Shown here piece by piece: positions 10,225 to 22,313 of a stretch of 64,000 nt of DNA (positions are counted from its first letter, which is position 1; the number at the start of each line of letters is the position of its first letter). The notes under the pieces are model-generated. The model worked only from the letters and a program-made list of their open reading frames with translations, was not told where the DNA came from and did not search any database. The stretch is taken from contig CM050448.1 in assembly GCA_027563935.2 (NCBI GenBank), forward strand, positions 64,965,843 to 65,029,842. Direction: 5' to 3'. Made by a program: the position numbers and the translations under genes. The stretch comes from Costus lasius (taxonomy: Eukaryota; Streptophyta; Magnoliopsida; Zingiberales; Costaceae).

Positions 10225-11920
10225 GTTGGGATATAGGAACATGGTTATGAAGCCGACAATAATCCAAGAAAAATTAAGTGCAAATTTTGTCAAAAAATAA
10301 TTATAATGACATTTATTGTTTTAAACATCATTTGACTTGCATAAAAAGGATGTTGTGACATGTAAAAAACTAGCATATATGGTGAAAAAGCAAATAAGTC
10401 AAGTGCTAGGAAAATTTGCACTTGATGCACTTACAAAAAATAACAATAGTCATAACATCGAAGAGAAAGTTAAAGAAGAAAGCCAAGAAACCATTGCCAA
10501 TAAAAAACGAAAAGTCCTTTGTGAAAATGACTAAATCTAACATTAGCAACTCAATTGCAACGAGTGCTCAATAAATTACAATAGACAATATTTCATGAGA
10601 TTGAAAAGATAAAAGCTTGTCAACAAATTGCATATTTTTTTTTCACAAGTGTCATTCCTTTCAATTGTGAAAAAAAAAATCAAAATTTATTGTTATTTAA
10701 AACCTCCCTCTTATCATGAGATTAAACACTCTTTTAAAGAGAAAAAGTGAAGAAAACAATGGATATAGTTGAAGAGAATAAACCTAAATAGAAAAAAAAT
10801 AGGTTGTTCAATTACGTCTAAGGGATGGATAGACAAAAAAAAAATCAATTTGTAATTTTTTGGTCCAAAGTCGTAAAGGAACCATTTTTTATCTTTTGTT
10901 AATACTTCTAGCATTTCTATAACTCCTGAAATTCTTTTTGAAATATTAGATGAGGTCGTTAAGAAAGTTGAAGAAGACAATATTGTGCAAGTCCTCGCCG
11001 ATAATTCACAAATTATAAGGCAACTAGAGAGATGATGTAAAAGCAAAAAAATATTATTTTTGACACATAATTCTTGAAGATTAAGAGAAAAAGATCACCA
11101 TTCGAAAGACCATTTATAAGGGAAAAAAGATAACTTCATTTATTCAAGCACCTTATTGCAATGCTTGAATGCTAAGATATTTTACAAAAGGTAGATATCT
11201 AATCAACCCGGCAATGATTCGGTTTGAAACTTATCTTTTAACTTTGAGATGTCCTAGTGATCTGAAAAGTTCTTTTATAAATATGTTTAGCATGCAAGTT
11301 TGCAACACTTAGATGCAGCAACTTGTTTTAGAAAATAAATTTTGGGATATTTTGACGTGTTTCAAAGCAACATGTGCTTTGACTAGTTGATTCATTTGAG
11401 AAATTAGCCATGGTTTTCATTTATGAGATATCAAGCTAAAGAAAGTATTTAATCGAATTGTAACAATACCACGAAAAAGTAAACTTCAATTTAGTTCTTT
11501 TTTTAAAATTATCCAAATTTCAGTATTTAAAAATGCATTATGCTAACTTTTTCTAGTAATTGTCTTTTTAATAAATATGAGCCCATTTAGAATATTATTA
11601 ATGATAAATGGGATGTACAATTACATAGACCCTTTCATACAGTTGCATATTATTTGAATCTTGAATTTTATTATAGTTCAAACTTCAAACTAGATACTGA
11701 AATAAAAAAGAGATTTATATAATTGTCTAGAAGGATAAAAGAGAAATTTTGTTTAGTATTAAAGCTACAATCTTGCCAAGAGAGATAATTAAACTTTAAG
11801 TAAAATAGTTGGATTCTTATGGTGAGAATTGTATAAATTTACAAAAGATTTCTCATTCAAATCTTAAGTTTGGATATGAGCATAATTGGAGTCAATATTC
11901 TCAATAGCGGATCATGAAAA
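10225..11920 (+). pseudogene. hAT transposase fossil (BED finger, DUF659, hAT dimerisation)
   Basis: No long frame survives, but reading the three plus frames in turn gives the whole order of a plant hAT transposase. A BED-type finger (KCKFCQ near 10278, HHLTCIKKDVVTCKK near 10330) comes first. DUF659 words follow (SVIPFN near 10650; ILDEVVKKVEEDNIVQVLADN near 10945-11005). Then come LRYFTKGRYLINPA and the following rFetYLLTL block near 11180-11260. Last is the C-terminal dimerisation signature, seen as YGENCINLQKIS and GYEHNWSQYS near 11830-11905, where active proteins have CERNWS. Many stops and frameshifts mean it has long been dead. Terminal inverted repeats were not found by eye. Confidence 0.8.
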
Positions 11921-12189
11921 ATAGCAGAAAGTCAAAAATCTACTACGTAATATAGTAGATAGCGTCATGGGCAAATAGAAAAAATCATATAGCAGTTGAA
12001 ATATACATATTATATATAAAAAATAAGTTGTATAAAAATTAAAACAAACATAATAAAAATTAAAATAAGTTATATAAAGAAAGGTAACATATTACTAAGT
12101 CAACATTCAACAAAACTCATAGGTTTAAATTTTTTAAACTTCAAAACATAGTAATAGGAACACTAAACAAAGACAAAATTCAATACAAA

Positions 12190-14610
12190 ATATTGAAAAC
12201 ACTAAACAAAGACAAAAAATTTTATTCATGCTCATTTGCCTCTTCAACATAATCATTATTCTCATTTTCAAATAGTGAGGCATATCCTTCAACTTGTTCT
12301 GAATCCTTCTAATCAATGTCTTCTAATTCTTCAAAAAATGCATCATCTTCTATCTCAACCACAATCTCTTTCTTTTTTGGTTGAAACATTGCACTTACCA
12401 AACCTTTATTTGTCTTAGATGCAACACTGACAAGACCAGGAGTCCTATTCTTTTTTTAAATTTTTGCCTACATGTACTAGGCTCTATAACTCCTGAAGCC
12501 CGATAAAACATCATTGGCCCGATAAACATCATCCCAATTCAGGGCAATTATTATTTCCATCCTCAAAAACCCTTTCATTCCCAAGATTATCTTCAGCACC
12601 ATCCATCTTCCCAAGTAACCACTAATTATATTCGTTAGTATTATTGAGTAAGATTAGGTCAATTTCATTTTTATAACTGTATCTTCTAAGTAATGCTTGA
12701 TTGTATTTAACATACACTACATTGTGTAGTCTTTTATACTCAAGTATATTCCTTTTCTTAGAATTAATCTGCAAAAGTTAAATAAATAATTACTAAAATT
12801 CTGTAAGTGACAAACTCTTAACTACTAATAAATTATTAATTTTATAAATTACTTACTCAAATACAGTCTAGCTGCGTTCCTTATTACTAGTTGTTGTAAA
12901 TTTGAAGTTTAGTTGACAATCCATACATTTGCCACCATTGTGGTACAAATCCAAAATGATTTTATTATGCAATAATATATATAACAAAATTTAAAATTTA
13001 AAATTAAGAAAATTTCATAAAATTTCTCACCTAGGGCAATTGTGTTCCTTTGTGAAAGTGCAAATTTGTTTCTAAACATACCACGAGCAGTTTTGTGAAT
13101 GGGCAGCTCCTCAATAATCTTTTGCTTCATTTCTAAAGTAGAGATCAACCTCTCAATGCATGCACATAACCCATCTATCACCTCAAAATCAAATTTAATT
13201 GAGGAATTATTATAAAAAAAAATCTAGATTTAGAAAGTGATCAAGAGCATATAATAGGTGATAACGTTGGCAAGTCCACCTATTATCAATGATTTCAAAA
13301 TCTCCTTGTATTTGTTTTTATTGTTCTCAAAAGATCTCATGATCGCTTCTTTAGCCTTCTCCATTGCCTTATAAATATAACTTATGGCAGGTTTTTTCTG
13401 ACTATCTTTGAGGTGAAGCACATGCACTAAAGGAGTCATCACCTTTATGTGTATAAACTATATTGTTCTAAAAAATTGGTATTAGTATAATTCTTGTTGC
13501 TTCCCTCCCTTTGGCCTCCTTGGACAATTTATTATTTTGTCCAATCATCTGATATAAACATTTTTCTAAGATTTGTATTTCCTTATAAATCATTTCCAAT
13601 GTAAGGAAGGATGCACCAAATCTAATAATTGCATGTCTCACCAATTTTTTTTATTGGTAAAGTACTTCATCGAGCTTAAGGTACCTGAATAGCTATAAAT
13701 AAACCCAATGAGTGATATTGTCTTTTATTGTCCTCGTTATTAGAGGCAGCTTTCTAATATCTTTCAACATTAAATCTATGTAGTGGGCTGCACATGGGAT
13801 ACAATACAAATGTGATTTTTTTTTTCTTCTAATAATTTACGATCTTTTCTTCCCTAATCTCATCCACAATGGAGTCAAGCAACTCAAATATTTTTTGACC
13901 AGTCTTCACAATATCTGATACATCAATAGATTTAATAAACATTATGTTCGTATGACAATTCACTAAGTTAACTATAGATCTTTGTTTTCTATCTATCCAT
14001 GCATTAGATTTAATAGAGCATCTAAATCTTCCCCACAGCTCATTTTCGCTTTTTGACAAATCTTCAGTATATACTAATTCTTTGTTGATGAGTAGAACTC
14101 TTATATCATAGCACAATGAAAGGCTTCAAATTTGGTCCAAAGCTTCCAACAATTGTAAGCATGTCATGAAAGCTTTGCAATTTATTCAATAAGCTTTTCA
14201 ATTTAATCATATTGAAGGACAGACCATTTTAATACCAAAATCGAGCTATATATTGATGAACTAACCTCCTTATTACATACCTCCCTTATGTTTATTTGCC
14301 TTTTTTTTCTCAATTGTAGTTTCAAGTCTTGCAAAATAAAGAGTAATAGGACCTTTAGAAGCACCCTTCTTTAGCATACACTATTTCTCTAAACCCTTCA
14401 TTATGAGCCAGTTATTTGTCACTATCACCAAATTTGTTAAGATCATTATACATCTTTTTTCCTTTGAAAAGCTTCACTATCTTATCCTTCAAATATCCCC
14501 ATAATTTTTCTCTGACCTCTTTGGGCATTTAGTGCAAAGTACAACATTATCCAACCTCTTTGGGAATACATTTGAAATGATTAGTAGACCAAAATTGAAT
14601 ATTAAGCAAC
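12190..14610 (-). pseudogene. Second hAT transposase fossil, opposite strand
   Basis: Reading the minus strand from about 14600 down gives hAT-family words in order: FHDMLTIVGSFGPNLKP (near 14170), WIDRKQRSIVNLVNCHTN and FIKSIDVSDIVKTGQKIFELLD (near 14000-13870), PCAAHYIDLMLKDIRKLPLI (near 13790-13730), PLVHVLHLKDSQKKPAISYI (near 13430-13370), CIERLI (near 13150), and KKRNILEYKRLHNVVYVKYN (near 12750-12690). Two intron-like interruptions are visible: a donor AG|GTGAGAAA near 13030, and a TAAGT..TTTTGCAG stretch near 12865-12770 between FE and the next domain word, as in intron-bearing plant hATs. The gene is riddled with stops. It converges tail-to-tail with the hAT fossil ending near 11920. 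Confidence 0.8.
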
Positions 14611-14856
14611 ATATTTACTTTTTTTTCTTTGTAAGTATTCATATTTTTCAGATTTTTTTTATTTTATTATCAATCTAATGCGTATACCAAGAAAAGAATT
14701 TGATTACATTAAAATAAGATGAATGACTTGGTATTTATAATCCACAACCCAAATCTTGTAAGATAGTTCAATCTATTCTTAATACTTATTACAACACTAC
14801 TAGCCAAAAACTAACAAAAAATCTAAAATCTTTTTCACTAAGAAATGCCTCTACTA

Positions 14857-14986
14857 AACTAAGCAAGTCTCTCCTCTTGTGGAATTCAACAAGATTACTT
14901 GGTGCTGCCATCTCCCCTACTCAGCAAGTCATCCTCTCTTCTTGTGGAGTTCAACAAGATTACTTGGTGCTGCCATCTCCCCTACT
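14857..14986. repeat. 65-bp tandem duplication
   Basis: Two adjacent copies with period 65 bp sharing TCAACAAGATTACTTGGTGC and the following TGCCATCTCCCCTACT. They differ at a few positions, including one AATTC/AGTTC change. Confidence 0.9.
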
Positions 14987-15404
14987 AGGGAAGGCAACTG
15001 GATAAGCTCAATGCTCCTATCAAAAATGTTGATTTGGCTAAAAATGACTTAAGCAAAAAATCTTCATCTCATTAATTAGAATACTATTACTCTTCCCAAA
15101 TCCTATGGTGGCCTCTTCTATGTCAATTACCTCTCATACATGTTCCCAACTTTAAATTCTAGTCATACTCTACCCTTCTTAATAAAGAAACACTTTGCAA
15201 GTCAACCTGATAACTTTCAAGTATAGTACTCCTAAAGTCCTACCTTTGGAAAATATCCCCCCTGCGGACTATGGGAAAGCCTGGCAAGGTTCCCCTTGTG
15301 GGTCTTACTACCCGTATGCAAGATCTAATTAAATATATTAGCAATGACACCTCAATTAACGGATTAACATAACCCTAGTGAAATTCATAGTCTAAACTCT
15401 AAAG

Positions 15405-16860
15405 CCTACATTCACATGCCCAAAGCTTTGAGACTTAGTGTTTCTTATCTCAAGCAAGAATGGAGTTAGTAAACATTATGCAAAATGAGATTATAAGGCA
15501 ATAGTCTCCACAATGAAATTACTAAAATCTAGCTCCCACCCAACAAATAAAATATCAATCCAAACCAAACGATATGTCCAATTTGTACTGGTCTAAACTT
15601 AGACCAATCCATGAAACATGTTGGTTCAAACCAATTTGATACATATATAATCAATCGGTACTACCATGTGTTTGGCATCAATCATTATCAATCGCTATAT
15701 ACCACTCCAACAATAGACCAGTACACCAATTGGACGATGGCCGGGTACACCAACCTTGGTTTATAAACCTTGCTCCCAACTAATCCCAAATATGAGATTT
15801 GGGTATGGGACTCCAATGGCCTTTTCTTGTTTAAAAGCATCTATAGATATTTAATTATCTAAAATGCCCAATTTATTAAGCCTTGGCTACATTCAATTCC
15901 TTGGTGCTTCGAAGTTTCTATTAGCCTAAAACCTGCATTCATATGCCCAAAGCTTCTTGACTTTCTAGGCAATAATCTCTTCAACTAATTACTTAGATGC
16001 AACTCCCAACAAATCCCAAAGATGATATTCAACACTTTCTTTCCTAAGAGGAAGGGGAAAATGAGTGGAAGAGGAAATTAGGGAGGAGAGAAAAGGGAAT
16101 GGACAGAAAAAAAAAAAAATGCTCGAAAGTATCACGTGCTGAGACATGAACCAAAAGAAAAACATGGCGAGCAATAGGGACGGCTGCTCCGAATGGCAAC
16201 ACTAGGTTGGGATGCCGTCACCAAGAGTAGAAGGATGATGGCAGGGATGTGGGCCGGAGTAGAGCGACAGCGGAGACGTGGGCCAGAGCAGGGCGACGAC
16301 GAGGGCATTGGACCGGGAACAAGCCAACAGGGGGACACGTCCGGGAGCAAGCGACGGCAGACATGCGCAGAAGTAGGGCAACGGTGAGGATGCGTAGCCG
16401 AGAGCAGATGACGGCGGGAAACGTCACTGGGAGCAAGCAACGAGCAGAGATGTGTCACCGGGAGCAGGAGACCAGCAGGGACATGTCACCGAGAGTATGC
16501 AACTGGCATGGACGCGTCGCAAGGAGTAGGAGACCAATAGGAACGTGTCGCCGGGAGCAAGCCACTGGTAGGGATGTGCCGCCGAGAGCTGGCTAACATA
16601 GGTCTGCAACAAGAAACGTCACTCTCATTTTTTTTATCAGAAAGCAATTCGGATAATGAGTATCTTTTCCATCCTTCTTCCTTCTTTCCCTCTAAGGAAA
16701 TGAAGAAAAAGTTGATTTTCTTTCCTTTCCACCTCCATTTCCCTCATAGGAATCAGAGTGTTAGGGATGGAAAGAAGGCTCCAACAACCTTTCTTGGTTA
16801 AAAGTGTTCATAGATATTTAATTCTCTTAAATGCCCAGCTTACCAACCAAGGCTGAGTTG
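15405..16860. repeat. Nested old direct repeats around a GC-rich insert
   Basis: Two pairs of diverged direct repeats. A roughly 100-bp pair at about 15400-15510 and 15925-16010 shares words such as CATATGCCCAAAGCTT and CAATAATCTCT. A roughly 80-bp pair at about 15805-15890 and 16770-16855 shares CATAGATATTTAATT and AAATGCCCA. The second pair brackets the GC-rich block 16140-16610, so the block may be an insertion with remnants of terminal duplications. Confidence 0.55.
16300..16610. repeat. 31-bp GC-rich minisatellite
   Basis: At least five contiguous 31-bp units from about 16426 to 16583 (for example GGGAGCAGGAGACCAGCAGG followed by GACATGTCACC), with looser copies upstream. A plus-strand frame through it is an arginine/glutamine-rich repeat and is unlikely to be a real protein. 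Confidence 0.85.
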
Positions 16861-16884
16861 GAAACTCCTTTAAAAGTGGCATGT

Positions 16885-17214
16885 TGATAGCACCAATGGA
16901 GAAAACACACAAGTGGGCACGCAAACACAGCAAATCAAGAAGAAAGCGAGTCTCAAACACTACTACGAGCAGGAAAACAAGAACTGGTTCACCTCAACCG
17001 GAGAAGATCCCGGCGAGAACATGCCTACGGCATTAACAAGCAACACTAGTATCAGCCTACCTCCTCCTCTCCCCCAACCTTTGCCCTAATACAATCTCCT
17101 CTCTTGTCCCAAACCGGTTCAACTTCCTAACCCGGCCCATTTCTTGAACCGGGCTTAGACCTGGTCCGGCGCGTATACACCCTCCATATCGGGGGTGATC
17201 CTGGTGGCGTAACA
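16885..17214 (-). repeat. 3' LTR of the gypsy element
   Basis: 330 bp, plus-strand ends TGATAGCACC and GGTGGCGTAACA. Differs from 22314-22642 by 8 substitutions and one extra T. Part of the integrase/chromodomain frame runs to 17127, inside this LTR, ending about 88 bp past its inner edge. Confidence 0.96.
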
Positions 17215-18491
17215 ATACCTCCCTCTGGAAAAATAGCCTTGTCCCCAAGGCTGTGGAGAGCTTCTGAAAATTGATCGCGCACGACGTCCTCGTCCTCCCA
17301 TGTCGCTTCCTCATCCGTTTTGGATGTCCAGCGAATAAGCCATTGATCCACATAGTCTGCGCCCCTCCTGATACTTCGCGTGGCTAGGATAGCTTCGGGT
17401 GTGTATTGAGTAGGCAATTCCGCTTCTAACCCCAATGGTAAATCGGCCTCGGCCACTTGGGTCCCGATGGCTCGCTTGAGCAGTGATGCGTGAAAGACGG
17501 GATGAATTCGAGAGTGGGAAGGGAGTTCCACTCGATAGGCCACCGTACCAATTTGCTGAAGGACGCGAAAGGGGCCATAGAAACGGGCCGCCAATTTCAG
17601 ATTGATCCGCTGCGCCACTGAGTGTTGGCGATGGGGCCGTAGCTTGATGTACACTAAATCCCCTGCATTAAAATTCACATCCTTTCGATGCACATTGGCA
17701 TATTTGACCATGCGTTGCTGGGCCCTGTAGAGATTATAGTGGAGCTGTCTAAGCATCTCGTCGCGATCCAACAGCGTGCGCTCAACAGCATCAACAGCTG
17801 ACTCCCCCAAGACATAGCGATGCAGGGTTGGTGGATACACAACCTCAAACGGCGTCATTCCGGCTGCCGAATGAAAGCTAGTACTATACCAATATTCTGC
17901 CCAGGGCAGCCACGTTGCCCATTCTTTTGGTTGCTCAGATGCGAAACAGCGTAGATAGGTCTCAAGACAACGGTTCAGCACTTCTGACTGTCCATCAGTT
18001 TCCGGGTGGTAGGCCGAGCTCATCCTCAGCGATGTCCCCTGGGGACGAAAAAGCTCGGACCAGAAACGGCTGATAAACACTGGGTCGCGATCACTCACAA
18101 TCGAGCCTGGAATCCCATGGAGCCGCACTATCTCGGCCATAAATATGTCTGCCACCGAACTCGCCGAATAGGGGTGCCTGAGCTCACAGAAATGACCGTA
18201 CTTCGACAATCGGTCCACCACAACCAGTATCGCGTCAACCCCCTTAGATCGCGGAAGCCCGGTAATGAAATCCATCGCGATATCTTCCCATACTCTACTC
18301 GGAATCGGGAGGGGTTGGAGTAGTCCAGCTGGCGAGGTGGTCTGATACTTATGCCGCTGACACGTGGCACACACGGCTACAGCTCGGTAGATGTCCTTCT
18401 TCATGCCAATCCAATAAACATTGCGCCGATACGTACGAAACGCGCCTGAATGGCCGCCAGTGGGTGAATCATGACATTCTTGGAAAATGGT
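17127..18491 (-). pseudogene. gypsy integrase with C-terminal chromodomain-like segment
   Basis: Immediately after the TAG the same frame gives the HHCC zinc domain (HDSPTGGHSG ... VCATCQRHK). The rve core follows, with D, D and E in MDFITGLP, VSDRDPVFIS and TDGQSEVLNRCLETYLR. After the GPFRVLQQIG module comes a chromodomain-like tail (ILATRSIRRGADYVDQWLIR, then EEATWEDEDVV), which in chromoviruses targets chromatin. About 430 residues are open from the ATG at 18404. The C-terminus extends into the 3' LTR. Confidence 0.93.
17218..17226 (-). promoter_or_regulatory. Polypurine tract of the gypsy element
   Basis: The minus strand reads AGAGGGAGG three bases before the 3' LTR. This is the usual position and composition of the plus-strand primer. 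Confidence 0.8.
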
Positions 18492-19346
18492 CTATCTCCC
18501 GTTGGAGTTAGCCGGTATTACTAAGCGCCCCTTGTATAGTAGTCGCCCTTGCCGCAATTCAAATGGGGTGGCCTTCGCGGGGTGCTGCCATAAGCCCTGT
18601 ATGATCTTAGTCAGTGTCGTGTCCTTCTCCACCTCATCCTGAACTTGTTCCAGGTCAGCCCATATAGGAATTGAGAGCGCCGCCAAGTCTGCATGCTCCG
18701 GTAGCCTTGACAACGCATATGCGGCTCTGTTATCATTACCCGGCTTATACACAACCTCCATATCATAGCCCAAGAGCTTAGCTAACCAATTTTGTTGGTC
18801 TGGTTTGGTGATCCGCTGTTCCACTATGTGCCGTAAAGCCTTCTGGTCTGTGTAAACTTTAAATTTTAGTCCAAGAAGATAGGGCCTCCAGTGTTGAACA
18901 GACAGAACTAAGGCCATGAGTTCCTTCTCATAAGTGGACTTTGTCAAGTTGCCGTCTGACAAAGCCTTGCTGAAGTAGGCTATTGGCTTCCCTCGCTGCA
19001 TTAGGACAGCCCCTATCCCTCTTCCCGAAGCATCACATTCAACAATGAATTTGTCAGTGAAATCAGGTAAAACTAGCATCGGAGCAGTCGTCATTACCTT
19101 CTTTAATTGGTCAAAAGCTTCTTGTGCTTCGTCACCCCAGCAAAACCCATCCTTCTTCAAGAGTGATGTGAGTGGCTTGGCTATCTTGCCATAGTCCTTC
19201 ACGAACCTCCTGTAGTACCCTGTGAGACCGAGGAACCCTCTTACTTGTTTGATGGATGTTGGCGTTGGCCACTGGCTCACACTGCTTATTTTCTTGGGAT
19301 CCATAGCGACCCCACCTGGCTGAATAATGTGACCCAAGTACTCCAC
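18492..19346 (-). pseudogene. gypsy RT thumb and RNase H
   Basis: Starts at [15 protein letters not shown] and includes RGFLGLTGYYRRFVKDYG and a complete RT_RNaseH module (FIVECDASGRGIGAVLMQRG, YEKELMALVLSVQHWRPYL, YTDQKALRHI). The final conserved aspartate of the (N/A)-A-D-A-L-S-R motif is tyrosine here (AAYALSR), which would impair RNase H. The frame ends in TAG at 18492-18494, after which integrase continues in the same frame. Confidence 0.93.
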
Positions 19347-19840
19347 ACGCGAGAGTGATTTGCTCTAAGGATTTCTAGCGCTTGAGTCAAGTGTCTCAAA
19401 TGTTGCTCCCAAGACTGGCTATAGACTAAGATATCATCAAAGAAGACCAAGATAAACTTGCGCAAATACGGACGAAATGCCTCATTCATCACAGTTTGAA
19501 AGGTTGCAGGAGCATTCTTTAGGCCGAAGGGCATCTTAAACTCGTAATGATCGGAATGGGTGCGAAAAGCTGTCTTATGGACATCTTCCGGTCTGACCTG
19601 TATCTGATGATAACCAGAGCATAGATCTATCTTGGAAAAGTACTCAGCCCCATAAAGCTCGTCGATCAACTCCTCAATAACAGGAATTGGATACTTGTCC
19701 GCAACTGTAATATTATTAAGTGCTCGGTAGTCAACACAGAAACGCCAACTATCATCCTTCTTCTGCACAAGTATTACTGGACTCGAATAAGGGCTCGAAC
19801 TAGGCTGAATGATGCCGGCGATTAGCATCTGCTGAACCAA
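19286..19840 (-). pseudogene. gypsy reverse transcriptase
   Basis: RVT_1 domain with [60 protein letters not shown] and the catalytic box [10 protein letters not shown] near 19420-19445. After LEILRANHS the family's K-x-x-K-C-x-F-G stretch is missing. The text resumes out of frame at VEYLGHIIQ, so about 35-40 bases appear deleted near 19365. Confidence 0.93.
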
Positions 19841-20340
19841 TCATTCCATCTCATCCTTCTGGTGATAGGCATAGCGGTAGGGTAGCACCCTAACCGGTCC
19901 CTCGCCTGGTTGAGTGACTATAGCGTGGTAAAATTCCCTCGCTAGGGGCAAACCCGTGACATCAGCGTAGACGTCCTCAAATGTGGCTAACAAGGTCAGC
20001 AATTGTGAATGTTGACGCTGTGTCAGTGTTACTTGTTCCCCCGTCTCCAAGGAAAAATTGTCAACCGCACACACAATAGCTCTGAAATCCGTGTCCAGCT
20101 TTTCCCCTAGACTCTTGAAAGTGATGGATGAGCGGATTAAAGATGGATCCCCATGGATGACGCGCTCCTGCTATCCTTGTGCAATTTTCATGTACTTTTG
20201 TCGCCAGTCTACCCTGATCTCTCCTAAGGTTTCTAGCCACGCCATGCCTAGCACCATGTCGACTCCACCTAGGCTAAATAAGTAGGCCTATAACTAGGTG
20301 TCGTAGTCGCCTAGCACGACCGTCAATTGCTCGCATTTGC
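19841..20340 (-). pseudogene. gypsy protease C-terminus to RT linker
   Basis: Minus-strand text GVDMVLGMAWLETLGEIRVD is the usual end of the gypsy protease. It is followed by a linker and PGEGPVRVLPYRYAYHQKDEME, the start of the RT region. At least three in-frame stops occur: two TAGs upstream of 20100 and TGA at 19841-19843, where family members have an arginine codon (CGA to TGA would fit CpG decay). Confidence 0.85.
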
Positions 20341-21183
20341 CTTGCGCCGTGACTCTGCCCCGTCGCCAAGACTGACCTTGTAAGTTTGTGTGGGGGTAAC
20401 TGCCCACCCCTGCTGCTTAACCAAGCAGGCCGAGATGAAGTTATGACTAGCCCCGCTATCAATGAGTATGACACTGGGGACCCCATTGATGGTTCCCTTG
20501 AGCTTCATGGTGCAAAGACCTGATATCCCACCGATTGAATACAAAGACAGTTCCATCTGATTGCAAGTATGCTCCTCTGGGTCTCCTTCCCCTCTAACTA
20601 TTTCTACCTCATTCCTGTCATCAGCCCCTTCTGACCCATCATCGTCTTCAGCTAGTAAGGTAATATGGAGACTTTTGTTACCGCATTGGTGCATTGGGTG
20701 ATAGGGTTGGTCACACCGGAAGCAGAGACCCTTCTCCCTTTTGCTTATGTAGTCCAGATACGACATGGCCCTCCCTCCCTTCATGCGATCCCCCTGAGTC
20801 CCACCACTCGGTGTAGTGCGGACATGGCTTCCCTCTTTGGTGTGAGGGCGTTGAAGGCCATCTCCCTTAGGGCCACCCGGGGCCGTTGCCTGGCTACTCC
20901 CACTCCGACTTCCCCCCAAGGGGTATGAGGCGGCCGAGGGGGCTGAAGTCACCCACGATGATTTGCTGGAGGAATACCCACTATTCCCTGTAGAACTCTT
21001 GTTCGCGTAGGCCCCTGGGGTAATGCGAGACCTCTGCTCTCCTCCCCCGAAGAGCTCCCTCTCAATGACACGGGCTAAAGTCATAGCTCGCAATATGGTG
21101 ATGGGGAAAAATGTCCGGATATGCTCACGGATCTCTGATCTCAACCCTTTCAGAAAAAATCTCAGGTATTGCTGCTCCATCAA
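20323..21183 (-). pseudogene. gypsy gag C-terminus and aspartic protease
   Basis: Continues gag (YLRFFLKGLRSEIREHIRTF), then serine/glycine-rich linker, then a CCHC knuckle CFRCDQPYHPMHQC. A retropepsin with an intact active site follows, VILIDSGASHNFIS, near 20450. The frame fails shortly after (SLGDGAESRRK) through a frameshift near 20340. The catalytic aspartate is retained here, unlike in the copia element at 3641-4180. Confidence 0.9.
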
Positions 21184-21208
21184 ATTGCTGCTCCATCAAA
21201 TCAGGGAT

Positions 21209-22078
21209 CTAAGAAACAATCTCTTCATAGGCCGTGATATACTTTGTCCCTGTCCGGTTGCCTTGATCTAAAGCTGCGAGACGCTCGTAAGTATTCGTGG
21301 CGGGGTGATCACTGTAGCGCTGCATCAGTTCCCCTTTAAATCCTTCCCACGTGATATTGGGGATCCTTCTTCTCAACCATCTAAACCAGTGATTGGCAGG
21401 TCCCTCCATGCTGATACAAGTTAGGGGTATCTTGTGATCCTCCGCCATCCCCTGGACATCAAAATACTGTTCAGCCCGCGCTATCCATCCCACCGGGTCA
21501 CCACCATCAAATGTGGGTAGTTCCACCCGCCTATGCAACAACCGGCGATCCTCGTTTCCCACCGAATCACGTTCAACCTCTCCCCCTGCTCTACCGCCTC
21601 CCTGCCGCCTCGCTTCTGCATAGTAGCCTGATGCGGGTGGTCCATTGCCAGTTTCGGGTATGGACCATCGCTCCTCGCGCATTCGGGGTGGTCGATATGG
21701 TTCGTTTCTAGCCTCTGGTATGTCCCCTCCTTCTTCCCCACCGCGCATTCCCCGCGATCCACCCGCCGTAGAGTGGACAACGGTAGGTTCGACTCTTCTC
21801 TCCTTAGCCATCTCCGCCAGAATGTTGCGCATCTCATCCATAGCCTCTAGCCGGCGATCCATCTCAGCATACCACCGATTGAGCTCAGACAACTCCTCCT
21901 TGTATTGGCGGCGCTCCTCCATCGCCTGTTGTCGTTCCTCTGCTAAGGTGAGAACTTCAATACGGCGGTCTTCTCCCGCGGTTTGGATGCCCGCCTGCAC
22001 CCCAGCTACGGTCGACCGGAGCTCTCCCAGCGCCTGTTCCAAAAGCTCTAACTGCGCTTCACTCCGAGTGGTAGCCAT
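21209..22078 (-). pseudogene. gag: gypsy gag, N-terminal part
   Basis: 289-residue frame starting at an ATG (22078) 235 bp inside the 5' LTR. It has a coiled-coil-like N-terminus (residues 1-85, heptads of Leu and Glu), a low-complexity arginine/glycine middle, and a Retrotrans_gag domain (VELPTFDGGDPVGWIARAEQ, then YFDVQGMAEDHKI and NITWEGFKGELMQRY). It stops at TAG where CAG (Gln) is expected in EEIVSQIPDL. A 16-bp tandem duplication a few bases further on adds a frameshift. Confidence 0.9.
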
Positions 22079-22313
22079 CTACAGCCACCTCCCGCGATCA
22101 GTCACGAGTCGCAGACGTCCACCTCACCCGTGTTTCCGCCGCGCGAACCACAGGGCTTCTGCCGTGTGCCTCCCTTCGTTTGAACGAGCAAGCGCTGCTC
22201 GCTCGACCTTCCGAACAGCGGCGCAGCCGCTCCTCGGAAGACCAACGCCGACAGAACTCAAATCCGAGTTTCCTGGTGTCGCCGCCTCACGTATCCGGCA
22301 GGTCGGACCAAGA

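Larger units (their letters stand above)
14611..16884. other. Non-coding region with local duplications
   Basis: No coding gene recognised. It contains a 65-bp tandem duplication (14857-14986), a copy of the dispersed GGTAC-type repeat (about 15570-15775), older direct repeats between 15405 and 16860, and a GC-rich 31-bp minisatellite (16300-16610). Confidence 0.5.

Noticed and set aside
16193..16596. 115-residue arginine/glutamine-rich frame
   Set aside because: It is the translation of a 31-bp minisatellite; a period not divisible by three gives mixed text with no domain.
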